A stretch of 64,000 nucleotides of DNA from assembly GCF_030695125.1 (NCBI RefSeq), contig NZ_JAUYTP010000008.1, positions 124,001 through 188,000 of the forward strand, read 5' to 3'. Shown here one piece after another: positions 53,281 through 61,453 of the stretch; position 1 is the first letter of the stretch, and each line of letters begins with the position of its first letter. Source of the DNA: Allobosea sp. Its GTDB lineage: Bacteria > Pseudomonadota > Alphaproteobacteria > Rhizobiales > Beijerinckiaceae. The notes below the pieces were generated by a model. That model was not told the DNA's origin and made no database searches. It saw only the letters and a program-made list of their open reading frames with translations. The position numbers and the translations under genes were made by a program.

Positions 53281-53297
53281 GATAAGAGCCGCTTATC
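53281..53297. promoter_or_regulatory. Palindrome GATAAG-N5-CTTATC, candidate operator
   Basis: Perfect 6-bp arms (GATAAGAGCCGCTTATC), 25 bp upstream of the 41-aa membrane protein gene. A palindrome of identical overall length and GATAA/TTATC arms is at 62203-62219 upstream of the HTH-TorD gene. No T tract follows, so it is not a terminator. Confidence 0.45.
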
Positions 53298-53321
53298 GCT
53301 GCCGCGCTCCGGGGGAAAATC

Positions 53322-53447
53322 ATGAAGTCGTTTGTCGCCGCCATCGCCGTCGCCGCCATCCTCGCCTTTGGCGCCAGCCTCGTGCTGAACGACTATTTCC
53401 AGAAGCCGGTCGACGTTGCCTTCTCGACGGGCGGCGTCAGGCTCTGA
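53322..53447 (+). CDS. Small membrane protein, 41 aa
   Basis: Too short for the ORF track. MKSFVAAIAVAAILAFGASLVLNDYFQKPVDVAFSTGGVRL: one N-terminal hydrophobic helix (residues 4-22), then a short polar tail. GGGGGAA lies 6 nt before the ATG, a good ribosome site. No family recognised. It lies after mobA and behind a palindrome shared with the HTH-TorD promoter region, so it may belong to the formate dehydrogenase regulon. Confidence 0.6.
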   Translation: MKSFVAAIAVAAILAFGASLVLNDYFQKPVDVAFSTGGVRL

Positions 53448-53479
53448 GCGTCTGGTTCGGTCAGTTTCGGAACCACCTC

Positions 53480-53584
53480 GTCATCCTGGACTAGCCGCGC
53501 AGCGGCGCAGATCCGGGATCCATCATAGGGCGACGTCGTGCCCTATGATGGATCCCGGGACGACCTTCGGTCGCCCAGGATGAC
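53480..53584. repeat. Intergenic palindromic repeat, family B copy 2
   Basis: Starts GTCATCCTGGACTAGCCGCG and contains GATCCGGGATCCATCATAGGG, then CCCTATGATGGATCCCGGGA, and ends GCCCAGGATGAC. The inner arm pair is perfect over about 15 bp. Same outer sequence as the copy at 45298, but with a different inner loop. Lies between the small membrane protein and convergent mrp. Confidence 0.9.
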
Positions 53585-53607
53585 GATGGTCGCTACAGAC
53601 CAGCCCC

Positions 53608-54741
53608 TCACTCGATGACGATGCGCGGCGCGGCCCGGGCCGTACCTCCGGCCATCGACGCCATCACCTGCCGCGCGATGCCGAGATAGGCCTTCGCATG
53701 AGCCGAATCCGGGTCGCTCGCCACGATCGGCCGGCCTGAGTCGGAGGTCTCGCGGATCGGCATGGCCAGCGGCACCTCGCCGAGGAAGGGCACGCCGAGG
53801 CGTTCCGCCTCATGCCGCGCCCCGCCATGGGCGAAGATGTCCGAGCGCGTGCCGCATTCCGGGCAGATGAAATAGCTCATGTTCTCGACGATGCCGAGGA
53901 TCGGCACTTCGACCTTCTTGAACATCGCGACGCCGCGGCGCGCATCGAGCAGCGCCAGATCCTGCGGGGTCGAGACGATGACGGCGCCGGCCAGCGGCGT
54001 CTGCTGCGCCATGGTGAGCTGCGCGTCGCCGGTGCCGGGCGGCATGTCGACGACGAGCACGTCGAGTTCGCCCCAGGCGACCTCGCGCAGCATCTGGGTG
54101 ATCGCCGAGATCACCATCGGCCCGCGCCAGATCATCGGCGTCTCCTCGTCGATGAGGAAGCCGATCGACATGATCTTCAGCCCATAGGCCTCCATCGGCG
54201 CCAGCGTCCGTCCGGAGACCAGCCGCGGCTTGCCGGTAATGCCGAAGATCTTGGGCACCGAGGGGCCGTAGATGTCGGCGTCGAGCACGCCGACCTTCAG
54301 CCCGAGAACGCTGAGCGCCACGGCGAGATTGGCGGTGGTGGTCGACTTGCCGACGCCGCCCTTGCCGGAGGCGACCGCGATGATCTGCTTGACGCCGGGC
54401 ACGCCGGCAGCCTTCGGCGTCGGGCCGCCAGGACCCGCGCCGGGGGCCGGACGCTGCGCCTGCTGGCGCGCCTGCGCGGCGGCCGAGGAGGGCGCCTTGT
54501 CGGCGGTCAGCCCGACCAGGACCTGGCTCACGCCGGGCAGGCCAGACACAGCGCTTTCGGCCGCCTTGCGCACCGGCTCCATGGCCGCGGCTTCGGTGGC
54601 GTCGATGCCGATGGCGAAGATCACCTTGCCGCCGTCGATCAGGATGTCGGCGACGCGGCCGGACGCGGAGAGCGACTGGCCACTGGCCGGCAGCTTCACC
54701 AGTTCGAGCGCGCGCAGGATGTCGGCTTGGGTGAGGGCCAA
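53608..54741 (-). CDS. mrp: Mrp/ApbC-type iron-sulfur cluster carrier ATPase
   Basis: 377 aa. Residues 1-80 are a MIP18/DUF59-type domain. A Pro/Ala-rich linker (90-112) leads to the P-loop ATPase with the deviant Walker A ASGKGGVGKST (125-134) and DVLVVDMPPGTGD. Near the C-terminus YFICPECGTRSDIF supplies the CPxC pair that holds a bridging [4Fe-4S] cluster. It delivers Fe-S clusters to target proteins. Downstream of the TusA-like gene by 24 bp; placement among formate dehydrogenase genes suggests, but does not prove, a dedicated role. Confidence 0.94.
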   Translation of the reverse strand: MALTQADILRALELVKLPASGQSLSASGRVADILIDGGKVIFAIGIDATEAAAMEPVRKAAESAVSGLPGVSQVLVGLTADKAPSSAAAQARQQAQRPAPGAGPGGPTPKAAGVPGVKQIIAVASGKGGVGKSTTTANLAVALSVLGLKVGVLDADIYGPSVPKIFGITGKPRLVSGRTLAPMEAYGLKIMSIGFLIDEETPMIWRGPMVISAITQMLREVAWGELDVLVVDMPPGTGDAQLTMAQQTPLAGAVIVSTPQDLALLDARRGVAMFKKVEVPILGIVENMSYFICPECGTRSDIFAHGGARHEAERLGVPFLGEVPLAMPIRETSDSGRPIVASDPDSAHAKAYLGIARQVMASMAGGTARAAPRIVIE

Positions 54742-54765
54742 GGGCTGAACTCCTATCGGCGCGGT

Positions 54766-54996
54766 TCAGGCCGACGCCTTGCGGATGTGGAAGACGAGCA
54801 GATCACCGTCGCTGCGGCTCTCCTCGATCGCATCCCCGGTTTCGCGCATCAGGTTGGGAATGTCGATGGCCGCCATCGGATCGGTGCATTCGACCAGAAA
54901 CAGCGCGCCGGGCGCAGCCCCCTTCAGCGCCTTGCGGACCCGCAGCGCCGGCAGGGGGCATTTCAGGCCGCGGAGATTGAGAGGCGTGGCGGTCAT
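54766..54996 (-). CDS. TusA-like sulfurtransferase
   Basis: 76 aa from MTATPLNLRGLKCPLPALRV; the upstream ORF extension is not signal-like. The persulfide cysteine is Cys13 in the family motif KCPLP. TusA-family proteins pass sulfur to cofactor or tRNA modification enzymes. Beside mrp and near fdhD and mobA it could feed sulfur toward molybdenum-cofactor sulfuration, which is an inference. Divergent from the WD40-cytochrome gene. Confidence 0.88.
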   Translation of the reverse strand: MTATPLNLRGLKCPLPALRVRKALKGAAPGALFLVECTDPMAAIDIPNLMRETGDAIEESRSDGDLLVFHIRKASA

Positions 54997-55097
54997 GGCG
55001 GGAACCGGTTGCGATGGTCGCGCTTCATAGGCCGCGAGCTTGGGGCGGGGCAACTGGCCGCTTTGTCACGGCGCCCGCGCCGATCCATGATGGCGCC

Positions 55098-56372
55098 ATG
55101 CGAACGATCCTTCAGCCTCTCGCCGTTCTCGCTCTCCTGAGCCTGCCCGCTTCCGCCCAGGAACTCCGCGGCCATGGCGGCCCGGTGCGGGCGATTGCGG
55201 TCTCGCCCGACGGTCTGTCTGCGATGACCGGCTCCTTCGACCAGTCGGCGATCCTCTGGAGCCTGTCGGGCGGCGCGGCGCAGGCGGTGCTGCGCTTTCA
55301 CGAGGGCGCGGTGAACGCGGTCGTCGCCGTTCCCGGCCTCGGCTTCGCCACCGGCGCCGAGGACGGCCGCATCGCGCTGTGGCGCGGCGAGGCGGCCGTG
55401 CCGGTGCGGATCGTCGAGGGGCACAAGGGCCCCGTGGCCGCGCTGGCGGTCTCCGCCGATGGGCGCCGCATCGCCTCCGCCTCCTGGGACGAGACTGTGC
55501 GGGTGACGGCGCTCGGCGATGGTGGCGCGCGCCTGCTCGAAGGCCACAAGGGGCCGGTCAACGGCGTCGCCTTCCTGCCCGGCGGCGGCCTGGTCAGCGC
55601 CGGCTATGACGCGACGCTGCGGATCTGGCCGGCCGAGGGCGGCACGGAGCGCGTCGTCACGCTGCCGGCGGCGCTGAACGGCGTCGTCGTCGCGCCCGAT
55701 GGCGAGATCGCGGTGGCCGCAGCCGATGGGCGCCTGCGGCTGTTTTCGCCCGAGGGCGAGGCGCGCGCCGAGATCGTCGTGGGCGAGACGCCGCTGATCG
55801 CACTCGCGCTCTCCGCCGACGGCACGACGCTGGCCGCTGGCGGCCTGCGCGGGCAGGTGGCGCTGATCGACCGGAAGGCACGTGCGGTGCGCGCCACGCT
55901 CGTCGGGCCGGGCCTGCCGGTCTGGTCGCTGGCCTTCCTGCCGGATGGCCGGCAACTGCTTTCGGGCGGGGCCGACCGGCTGGTGCGGCGCTGGAACGCG
56001 GTCACGGGCGAGCATATCGGCACGGTCGTGCCGCGCGCGGGCGCCGATGTACTGGCCGCCTTCAACGGCGAACGCGGCGCGCAGGTCTTCCGCGCCTGCG
56101 CCGCCTGCCACACTTTGACCCCGTCGGACGGCAACCGCGCCGGGCCGACGCTGCACGGGATCTTCGGCCGCCGCATCGCGAGCGCACCCGGCTACGCCTA
56201 TTCCGAGGCCTTCAAAGCCATGGACATCGTCTGGACCAAGGAGACGGTGGCAAAGCTCTTCGAGGTGGGCCCCAACGCCTACACGCCCGGCACCAAGATG
56301 CCCGAGCAGACCATCGGTTCGGCTGAAGACCGGCAGGCGCTGGTCGATTGGCTGGAGAAGGTGACGCGCTGA
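55098..56372 (+). CDS. WD40-repeat / cytochrome c fusion protein
   Basis: 424 aa with signal peptide MRTILQPLAVLALLSLPASAQ, so periplasmic. About seven WD40 blades follow (for example LRGHGGPVRAIAVSPDG, EGHKGPVAALAVSADGRR, EGHKGPVNGVAFLPGG, VWSLAFLPDGRQLLSGG). The C-terminal class I cytochrome c has CAACH at 334-338 and a probable axial Met401 in GTKMPEQ. An electron carrier with a built-in protein-binding propeller. Its position between Fe-S/Mo genes suggests it may take electrons from, or dock with, the Tat-exported formate dehydrogenase. Confidence 0.9.
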   Translation: MRTILQPLAVLALLSLPASAQELRGHGGPVRAIAVSPDGLSAMTGSFDQSAILWSLSGGAAQAVLRFHEGAVNAVVAVPGLGFATGAEDGRIALWRGEAAVPVRIVEGHKGPVAALAVSADGRRIASASWDETVRVTALGDGGARLLEGHKGPVNGVAFLPGGGLVSAGYDATLRIWPAEGGTERVVTLPAALNGVVVAPDGEIAVAAADGRLRLFSPEGEARAEIVVGETPLIALALSADGTTLAAGGLRGQVALIDRKARAVRATLVGPGLPVWSLAFLPDGRQLLSGGADRLVRRWNAVTGEHIGTVVPRAGADVLAAFNGERGAQVFRACAACHTLTPSDGNRAGPTLHGIFGRRIASAPGYAYSEAFKAMDIVWTKETVAKLFEVGPNAYTPGTKMPEQTIGSAEDRQALVDWLEKVTR

Positions 56373-56378
56373 TCCATT

Positions 56379-56420
56379 TGTCATTCCGGGTTCGCGGCTT
56401 TGCCGCGCCCCGGAATGACA
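56379..56420. repeat. Short family-A palindrome, copy 4
   Basis: TGTCATTCCGGG - TTCGCGGCTTTGCCGCG - CCCCGGAATGACA: only the outer arms of family A with a short inner hairpin (CGCGGC/GCCGCG). Lies between the convergent WD40-cytochrome and Fe-S genes. It looks like a reduced or ancestral form of the 130-bp element. Confidence 0.88.
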
Positions 56421-56428
56421 GGCTGGCC

Positions 56429-58486
56429 CTACTGCAGCGGGTCTTCTCCGCGCTCGGCCCGCTCGCGCAGATAATCCTCCGTCGTGCGCACCGGCGGGCG
56501 TGGCGGCGAGAGATGCGGGTCGAAGCTTTCGTTGACGACGACCTCGACGCGGCAATCCTCGCACATTTTCAAAACCGAGATGCGCTTGGCCGCGTCGCCC
56601 GAGAACATCCAGTGCTTGTTCTCGAGCTTGGCGGCGATCTTCTCGATCGTGCTGCGGACGCCGAAGGGCTTGGCGCAACTGATGCAGTGGAACGGCTCCT
56701 CCTGCTTGATCACGCGCCGTCCGCCCTTCCAGGCCTCGAAATCGATGCGCGGCTCCAGCGTGATGACCTTCTCCGGGCAGGTTGCCTCGCACAGCCCGCA
56801 CTGCACGCAGAGATCCTCCTGGAAGCTCAGCGTCGGCCGCTCGGGATCATCAGACAGCGCCTGCACGGGGCAGGCCGAAACGCAGGCCAGGCACAGCGTG
56901 CAGCCATCCGTGTCTACATGCACGGTGCCGAACGGCGCCCGCGGCGGCATCGCCACAGTGGCAACGGGGCTGGGCGCGGCGGCGTGCAACTCGCCGATCG
57001 TCTGGCGCAGCAGCGGCCGGCCTTCGCCCATCGGGCGGAAGCGCGCCGGTGCTGGCGAAACCGTGCCCGGCACCAGGCGGGAGAGCGCTGCCGCCAGCTG
57101 GTCGGGGTCGTCGGTCTCGATCAGCCCGATGCGGTCGGGACCGAAGCCGAGCCCGGCCGCGAGCGTGTCGGCATAGGCGAGGTTGCGCTGCAGCCCCGCG
57201 AGATCGTGCTTGGGCCGGGCCCGGCCGAGCACGCGCACCGCGCTCGCGCCGAATGAGAGCGCCGCGGCGAAGGTCTCGAGCCCGATCTGGGTGATTTCGT
57301 TGACCCGCAGCGGCAGCACCCGGGCCGGCAGGCCGTCACCGAAGCGCGCGAGCGCGTCGATCAGCGCCTCGCCATGCTCGCCGTCATGCAGCAGCACGAC
57401 CGCCTCGCGCCCGCCGGCGTCCGCATAGGTCGTCAGCAGCGTGCGCAGGCGGCGCAGCAGCGCGTCGGTCGGGGGCAGGGCGTAGGTCACCGCCCCGGTC
57501 GGGCAGACGGCGGCGCAGGCGCCGCAGCCGGCGCAGATTTCGGCCGAGATCGCGACATGGTCGCCGTTGGGCGTGATCGCCCCGGTCGGGCAGAGTTCGA
57601 GGCAGCGGGTGCAGCCGGTCTTCTTCGAGCGGGAATGGGCGCAGAGGTCCTCGTTCAGCCGCACATAATTCGGCTTGTCGAATTCGCCCACGAGATGGGC
57701 GGCTTCCGCGATCAGCTTTTCGATCGCGGCCGGGCTGCCGGGGTCGGCGCGCAGATAGCCGGCGCGCAATTCGCCCGCCGGGAACAGCGGCGTCCCGCCG
57801 GAGACGTCGATGACGATGTCGCAGTGCGAGGTCGCGCCGTTGCGCGGCTCGCCGAAGACGAGCCTGGCGCGCGACGACGGGGCGGGCGCGGCATAATCGT
57901 CGATTCGCAATTCGAAGGCGCCGAGCCAGCCGGTTGCGGTGGCGATCGTGCCTTTCAGCACCGGCGTCTCGGCGACGCGCGGCGGCGTGATCTCGCCGGG
58001 CCGGCTGAGCAGGATCGTGACGTCGAGATGCTCGGCCAGCCGCTGCCCGATCGAGAGCGCGGCCTCGTCGCGACCATAGACCAGCGCGACGCCCTTGCTG
58101 GTCAGGGTGGTGAAGGAGACCGGCGGCATCGGCTCGGCGGCGGCGGCGAGCAGGGCCGCCATTTTCGGCCCCGCCGCCTTCGCCTCGCGCGACCACCCGC
58201 CCGTCTCGCGGATGTTGGCGAAGACCAGATCCCCGGCATAGTCGAGATCGGCCGCAATCTCCTCGAACAGCGGCGCCTCCTGTGTGCAGGCGACGGTGAC
58301 GGCGGCGCTCTCGCCGAGCGCGCGGGTGAACAGCTCGGTCTGGGTCCGGCAGAGATGCCGCGCGGTGCGGATCTCGGCGCCCTTGCAGCCACGGGACAGG
58401 GCGGCGCCGTCGAGCGGCATCGTGTCCTCGCACGAGCACACCATCAGCATCCGGGTGGCTTCCTGCGGGCGGGTGGCTTGCGTCAT
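56429..58486 (-). CDS. Multi-[4Fe-4S] ferredoxin-type protein
   Basis: 685 aa from MTQATRPQEATRMLMVCSCED. The N-terminal 70 residues carry five cysteines (17, 19, 34, 46, 67) in a pattern like the extra cluster of HdrA-type proteins. Ferredoxin motifs follow: Cys282-292-295-299, Cys318-321-324-328, then CTLCLACVSACP and CVQCGLCEATCP around residues 520-560, plus late CISC and CEDC pairs. That is at least four [4Fe-4S] clusters. No signal peptide, so cytoplasmic. Probably an electron carrier or maturation partner for formate dehydrogenase, since it is divergent from the accessory operon. Confidence 0.85.
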   Translation of the reverse strand: MTQATRPQEATRMLMVCSCEDTMPLDGAALSRGCKGAEIRTARHLCRTQTELFTRALGESAAVTVACTQEAPLFEEIAADLDYAGDLVFANIRETGGWSREAKAAGPKMAALLAAAAEPMPPVSFTTLTSKGVALVYGRDEAALSIGQRLAEHLDVTILLSRPGEITPPRVAETPVLKGTIATATGWLGAFELRIDDYAAPAPSSRARLVFGEPRNGATSHCDIVIDVSGGTPLFPAGELRAGYLRADPGSPAAIEKLIAEAAHLVGEFDKPNYVRLNEDLCAHSRSKKTGCTRCLELCPTGAITPNGDHVAISAEICAGCGACAAVCPTGAVTYALPPTDALLRRLRTLLTTYADAGGREAVVLLHDGEHGEALIDALARFGDGLPARVLPLRVNEITQIGLETFAAALSFGASAVRVLGRARPKHDLAGLQRNLAYADTLAAGLGFGPDRIGLIETDDPDQLAAALSRLVPGTVSPAPARFRPMGEGRPLLRQTIGELHAAAPSPVATVAMPPRAPFGTVHVDTDGCTLCLACVSACPVQALSDDPERPTLSFQEDLCVQCGLCEATCPEKVITLEPRIDFEAWKGGRRVIKQEEPFHCISCAKPFGVRSTIEKIAAKLENKHWMFSGDAAKRISVLKMCEDCRVEVVVNESFDPHLSPPRPPVRTTEDYLRERAERGEDPLQ

Positions 58487-58623
58487 CGAAGAACAATCCT
58501 TGGGCCTGGCCGGGAGAGCGTCTTTTCGTCTCTCTTGCGGGTTGGAACGCATATATGGAATTGGAGGCGTTCAAAAGAAACGAACGATGCGCACTTCGTC
58601 GCGCCATCGGAGGATTTGCATCC
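58487..58623. promoter_or_regulatory. Divergent promoter region of the formate dehydrogenase accessory genes
   Basis: 137 bp between the leftward Fe-S gene and the rightward ligase-like gene. It is more A/T-rich than the surroundings, with a GAGAG/CTCTC inverted repeat (about 58521-58545) and GCATATATGG. Probably carries both promoters; exact elements are not assignable by eye. Confidence 0.4.
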
Positions 58624-59367
58624 ATGGCGGCCAGCGCCCAGCGTCCTGATGATCTGCGCCGCGAGCCGGTTCTGCCTCCGGGCTTCTCGCTCGTGACCCT
58701 GCGCGAAGCGGGCGACGCCTTCGCCCATGCCTGCGCCATCGCCCCGGAAGCCGGCGCGGCGACGCTGGTCTGGACGCGGCGTTTCGACGTCATCGAGTTC
58801 GCGGTCGTGCTCGAGCCTGAGAACCCGCTCCGCGAGGCGCGGCTGGCGCATTACCTCGCGATGAATGCGCTCGCCGACGCACTCGCCATCTACAGCCCGC
58901 CCGAGCGCCCGATCCTGTTCCGCTGGCCCGACGCGCTGATCTACGATCTCGGCCTGATCGGCGGCGGCCGGCTCGCCTGGCCGGACGCCTGCGCCGAGGA
59001 CGAGGTGCCCGAATGGATCGTGTTCGGGGCGATGCTGCGCGCGACCACGATGACGCCCTTCGCTGTTGGCCAGGTCGGTGTCGGCATGGCCGAGGAGGGC
59101 TTCGAGGAGATCGACGCGGTCGATCTGATCGAGGCCTTCGCCCGGCATCTGATGCTGGGTGTCACGCGCTGGCAGAGCGCCGGCCCCAAGGCGACGGCGC
59201 TGCGCTGGCTCGACCGGCTCGACAAGGTGATAGGCACCCGCCACGGCATCGAGCCGAACGGCGACCTCGTGGCGACGACCCAGGCGGGGACCAACCGCAA
59301 AAGCCTGGTCGAAGCGTTGGCGCGGGTCGACTGGCTCGATCGCGAGAGCGGCGGGCCGAAGCTGTGA
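58624..59367 (+). CDS. Biotin/lipoate-ligase-like protein (DUF4444 type)
   Basis: 247 aa from MAASAQRPDDLRREPVLPPG. The fold resembles the biotin/lipoyl protein ligase catalytic domain (FAVVLEPENPLREARLAHYLAMNALADAL, RWPDALIYDLGLIGGGRL), with a C-terminal segment of the DUF4444 kind (WLDRLDKVIGTRHGIEPNGDLVATTQ). The classical ligase GxGRRGR-type motif is not evident, so normal ligase activity is doubtful. First gene of the rightward accessory operon; stop overlaps the next start (GTGA). Confidence 0.75.
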   Translation: MAASAQRPDDLRREPVLPPGFSLVTLREAGDAFAHACAIAPEAGAATLVWTRRFDVIEFAVVLEPENPLREARLAHYLAMNALADALAIYSPPERPILFRWPDALIYDLGLIGGGRLAWPDACAEDEVPEWIVFGAMLRATTMTPFAVGQVGVGMAEEGFEEIDAVDLIEAFARHLMLGVTRWQSAGPKATALRWLDRLDKVIGTRHGIEPNGDLVATTQAGTNRKSLVEALARVDWLDRESGGPKL

Positions 59368-59912
59368 GCGGGTTCAAACTCCCTCGCGCCATCAGGCTCG
59401 ATCCGTCCGACACCTTCGTCTTTCGGCGGGCCGCCGAGCCCGGAGAATGGCTGGTGACCGGCTCCTTCCTGTTCGGCCAGGCCGACCCGTCTGCGCTCGA
59501 TTCGAAAGGCAAGGCGGCCTTCCGCTCGGGCTTCCTCGGGGTCGGCAGTTTCGGCTGGAGCACGCTGGCGGTGGTGACGGAGGCGACGCAAGCCGAGCGC
59601 GAGGACGCCATCGGCCAGCTCGCCGCACATCTGATCGACAAGCTCGGCGCGCCCGATGCCGCGACTGCGCACGCCGCCGCGGCCGAAGAGATCGCCTTTG
59701 CCGCCTCGCTCTGCGATCATCCTGCGCAGACGCTTTTGGCCCTGCACCGGGCGCTGGAGGACGGCGAAATCCGCGAGCGTTTCCGCACCCTGACGCCCCG
59801 CGACGCCAGCCAGAGCGAGGGCTTCCGCGCCTTCGAGTTTCTGGAGGTGGCCGGCGAGGATGATGGCCCGCTGGAGCAGGTCGATCTTCTCAATCTCGAA
59901 AAGACCAGCTGA
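59364..59912 (+). CDS. DUF6505-type protein of unknown function
   Basis: 182 aa from a GTG overlapping the previous stop; it is hidden in a longer track ORF. Begins VSGFKLPRAIRLDPSDTFVFRRAAEPGEW. The C-terminal half (ERFRTLTPRDASQSEGFRAFEFLEVAGEDDGP) is acidic. No cofactor motif or signal peptide. I associate it from memory with DUF6505, found beside formate dehydrogenase genes in Hyphomicrobiales; function unknown. Confidence 0.7.
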   Translation: MSGFKLPRAIRLDPSDTFVFRRAAEPGEWLVTGSFLFGQADPSALDSKGKAAFRSGFLGVGSFGWSTLAVVTEATQAEREDAIGQLAAHLIDKLGAPDAATAHAAAAEEIAFAASLCDHPAQTLLALHRALEDGEIRERFRTLTPRDASQSEGFRAFEFLEVAGEDDGPLEQVDLLNLEKTS

Positions 59913-59913
59913 C

Positions 59914-60924
59914 ATGACGCATTTCTGGGCCACCTCCGGCCATCTGCTGCTGGACCGCGACGCAGGCGGCGGCCTACGGGTCACCGACGATTTCCTCAAG
60001 GCCTATCTGGCGCGGCCCGAATTGCTGCCGCCCGACGAGGCCTGCGCCGCGGAGCGCGCCTTGCATGGCAAGCTGATGGAGACCCCGCAGGCCGACATCG
60101 CGCCCGCCGAGCTCGCCGCCATCCTCGATGAGGATGCCCGCGAGAACTGGCGCTTCATGCTGGCCTGGCGCGACCGGCTGCTGGCGGCGCCGACGCTGGA
60201 GGCGGCCTATGCCGGGATCATCCGCGAGGGTGTCGTCGGGATTCCGCCGCTCTTCCTGGACCAACTCGTCCACGTCATCCTGCGCGCGGCGCTGGACGAG
60301 CTCGACGATCCCTATGTGACGCGCGCCGCCGAATGCCTGTTCCGGCCGCAGCGCGTCACCCATCACGAGAACACAATCCTGCTGGCCGATGCCGACATCA
60401 TCGAGGGCCACGAGGCCGACCGACACGCCTCGCCGCTGCTGGCGATGCTGGGCGGCCCGGCGGCGACCTCGCTCGACATCCTCAAACCCGCCAATGCCGA
60501 CCAGTACTGGCAGCGCTCGGACGGGTTCGACATGGTGCTGGATCTTGGCGGAGCGCCGTCGGGGCGCGCCGCGCTCGGCCAGGCGCTGCGCCATTGGGTC
60601 CGTCAGATCCATGGCTTCGACGTCACGGTCGCGCCGCTCGAGACGGTCAAGGATGCCGATTGGCGCTGGTTCGTCGGCCTCGACGCGCAAGCCACGGCCA
60701 TCGGCAACGCGCTCTGGCAAGGGCAGTCGGTCGGCGACGACGAGCTGTCGCGCGTGCTGGCGCTCTACACGATGACCCTGCCCGACGATGTGCCCGTCTT
60801 GCCGGCGGCGAAGGGCAAGCCGATCTATCTGATCATGGCGATGTCGCCGGACCGGCTGCTGCGGCTGAAGCCGCAGAACCTGGTCACCGGCCTGCCGCTC
60901 GCGGTCCGCGAAATGGCCCATTGA
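59914..60924 (+). CDS. DUF6352-type protein of unknown function
   Basis: 336 aa from MTHFWATSGHLLLDRDAGGGLRVTDDFLKAYL, 1 bp after the previous stop. Conserved-looking blocks include RPELLPPDEACAAERALH, FRPQRVTHHENTILLADADII and DQYWQRSDGFDMVLDLG. Soluble, no cysteine-rich motif. I recall this as DUF6352, again restricted to formate dehydrogenase neighbourhoods; no activity is known to me. Confidence 0.7.
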   Translation: MTHFWATSGHLLLDRDAGGGLRVTDDFLKAYLARPELLPPDEACAAERALHGKLMETPQADIAPAELAAILDEDARENWRFMLAWRDRLLAAPTLEAAYAGIIREGVVGIPPLFLDQLVHVILRAALDELDDPYVTRAAECLFRPQRVTHHENTILLADADIIEGHEADRHASPLLAMLGGPAATSLDILKPANADQYWQRSDGFDMVLDLGGAPSGRAALGQALRHWVRQIHGFDVTVAPLETVKDADWRWFVGLDAQATAIGNALWQGQSVGDDELSRVLALYTMTLPDDVPVLPAAKGKPIYLIMAMSPDRLLRLKPQNLVTGLPLAVREMAH

Positions 60925-60934
60925 GGATGAGCCG

Positions 60935-61453
60935 ATGACCCAAGTCCATATCGAGGTCGGCATCGTCGTCGAGCGCCGCGCGGTCGAATCGCCCTGGATC
61001 GATCATGCCTGGGCGCCGCTCGCCGTCCTGCCGGAGCCGCCGCCGCTGGCGCCCTGGACGTCGCTGCAGGGCACGCCCGAGCGCCAGAGCTTCTATCTGG
61101 GCCCGGCGACGCTGACGCTGCACTCCGTCGATACCGCCCATTTCCGCGAGAATTTCCAGGCCGGCCGCGCCAAGCTCTGGGTCGCCATCCGCCCGACCGG
61201 GATCGAACCCGAGATCGAGTTCGTCGGGGTCACCGCCGACCCTTTCGAGGGTGAGGTCTACTCCGAGAATGTCGCCGATCTCGTCGAGGCGCTGCCGATG
61301 CCGGAAGCGATCGCCGAGCAGGTGCTGGCTTTCTTCGAGGCGCATCATGTCGAGCGCGAGTTCATCAAGCGCAAGCGCGCCGAGCATGATCCGCGCAAGG
61401 GCGGGGCGCCGCGCCCGGAAAGTGGCCTGCGCCGCCGTGAGGGCGAGGCATGA
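60935..61453 (+). CDS. DUF3305 protein
   Basis: 172 aa. VGIVVERRAVESPWIDHAWAPLAVLP at the N-terminus and LHSVDTAHFRENFQAGRAKLWVAIRP in the middle fit the DUF3305 family. C-terminus is very basic (EFIKRKRAEHDPRKGGAPRP). Its stop overlaps the DUF3306 start (ATGA), the usual pairing of these two families. Uncharacterised; an assembly or maturation role is inferred from context. Confidence 0.82.
   Translation: MTQVHIEVGIVVERRAVESPWIDHAWAPLAVLPEPPPLAPWTSLQGTPERQSFYLGPATLTLHSVDTAHFRENFQAGRAKLWVAIRPTGIEPEIEFVGVTADPFEGEVYSENVADLVEALPMPEAIAEQVLAFFEAHHVEREFIKRKRAEHDPRKGGAPRPESGLRRREGEA

Noticed and set aside
53281-53297. mobA terminator
   Set aside because: The stem is only 6 bp, A/T-rich, and not followed by a T tract.
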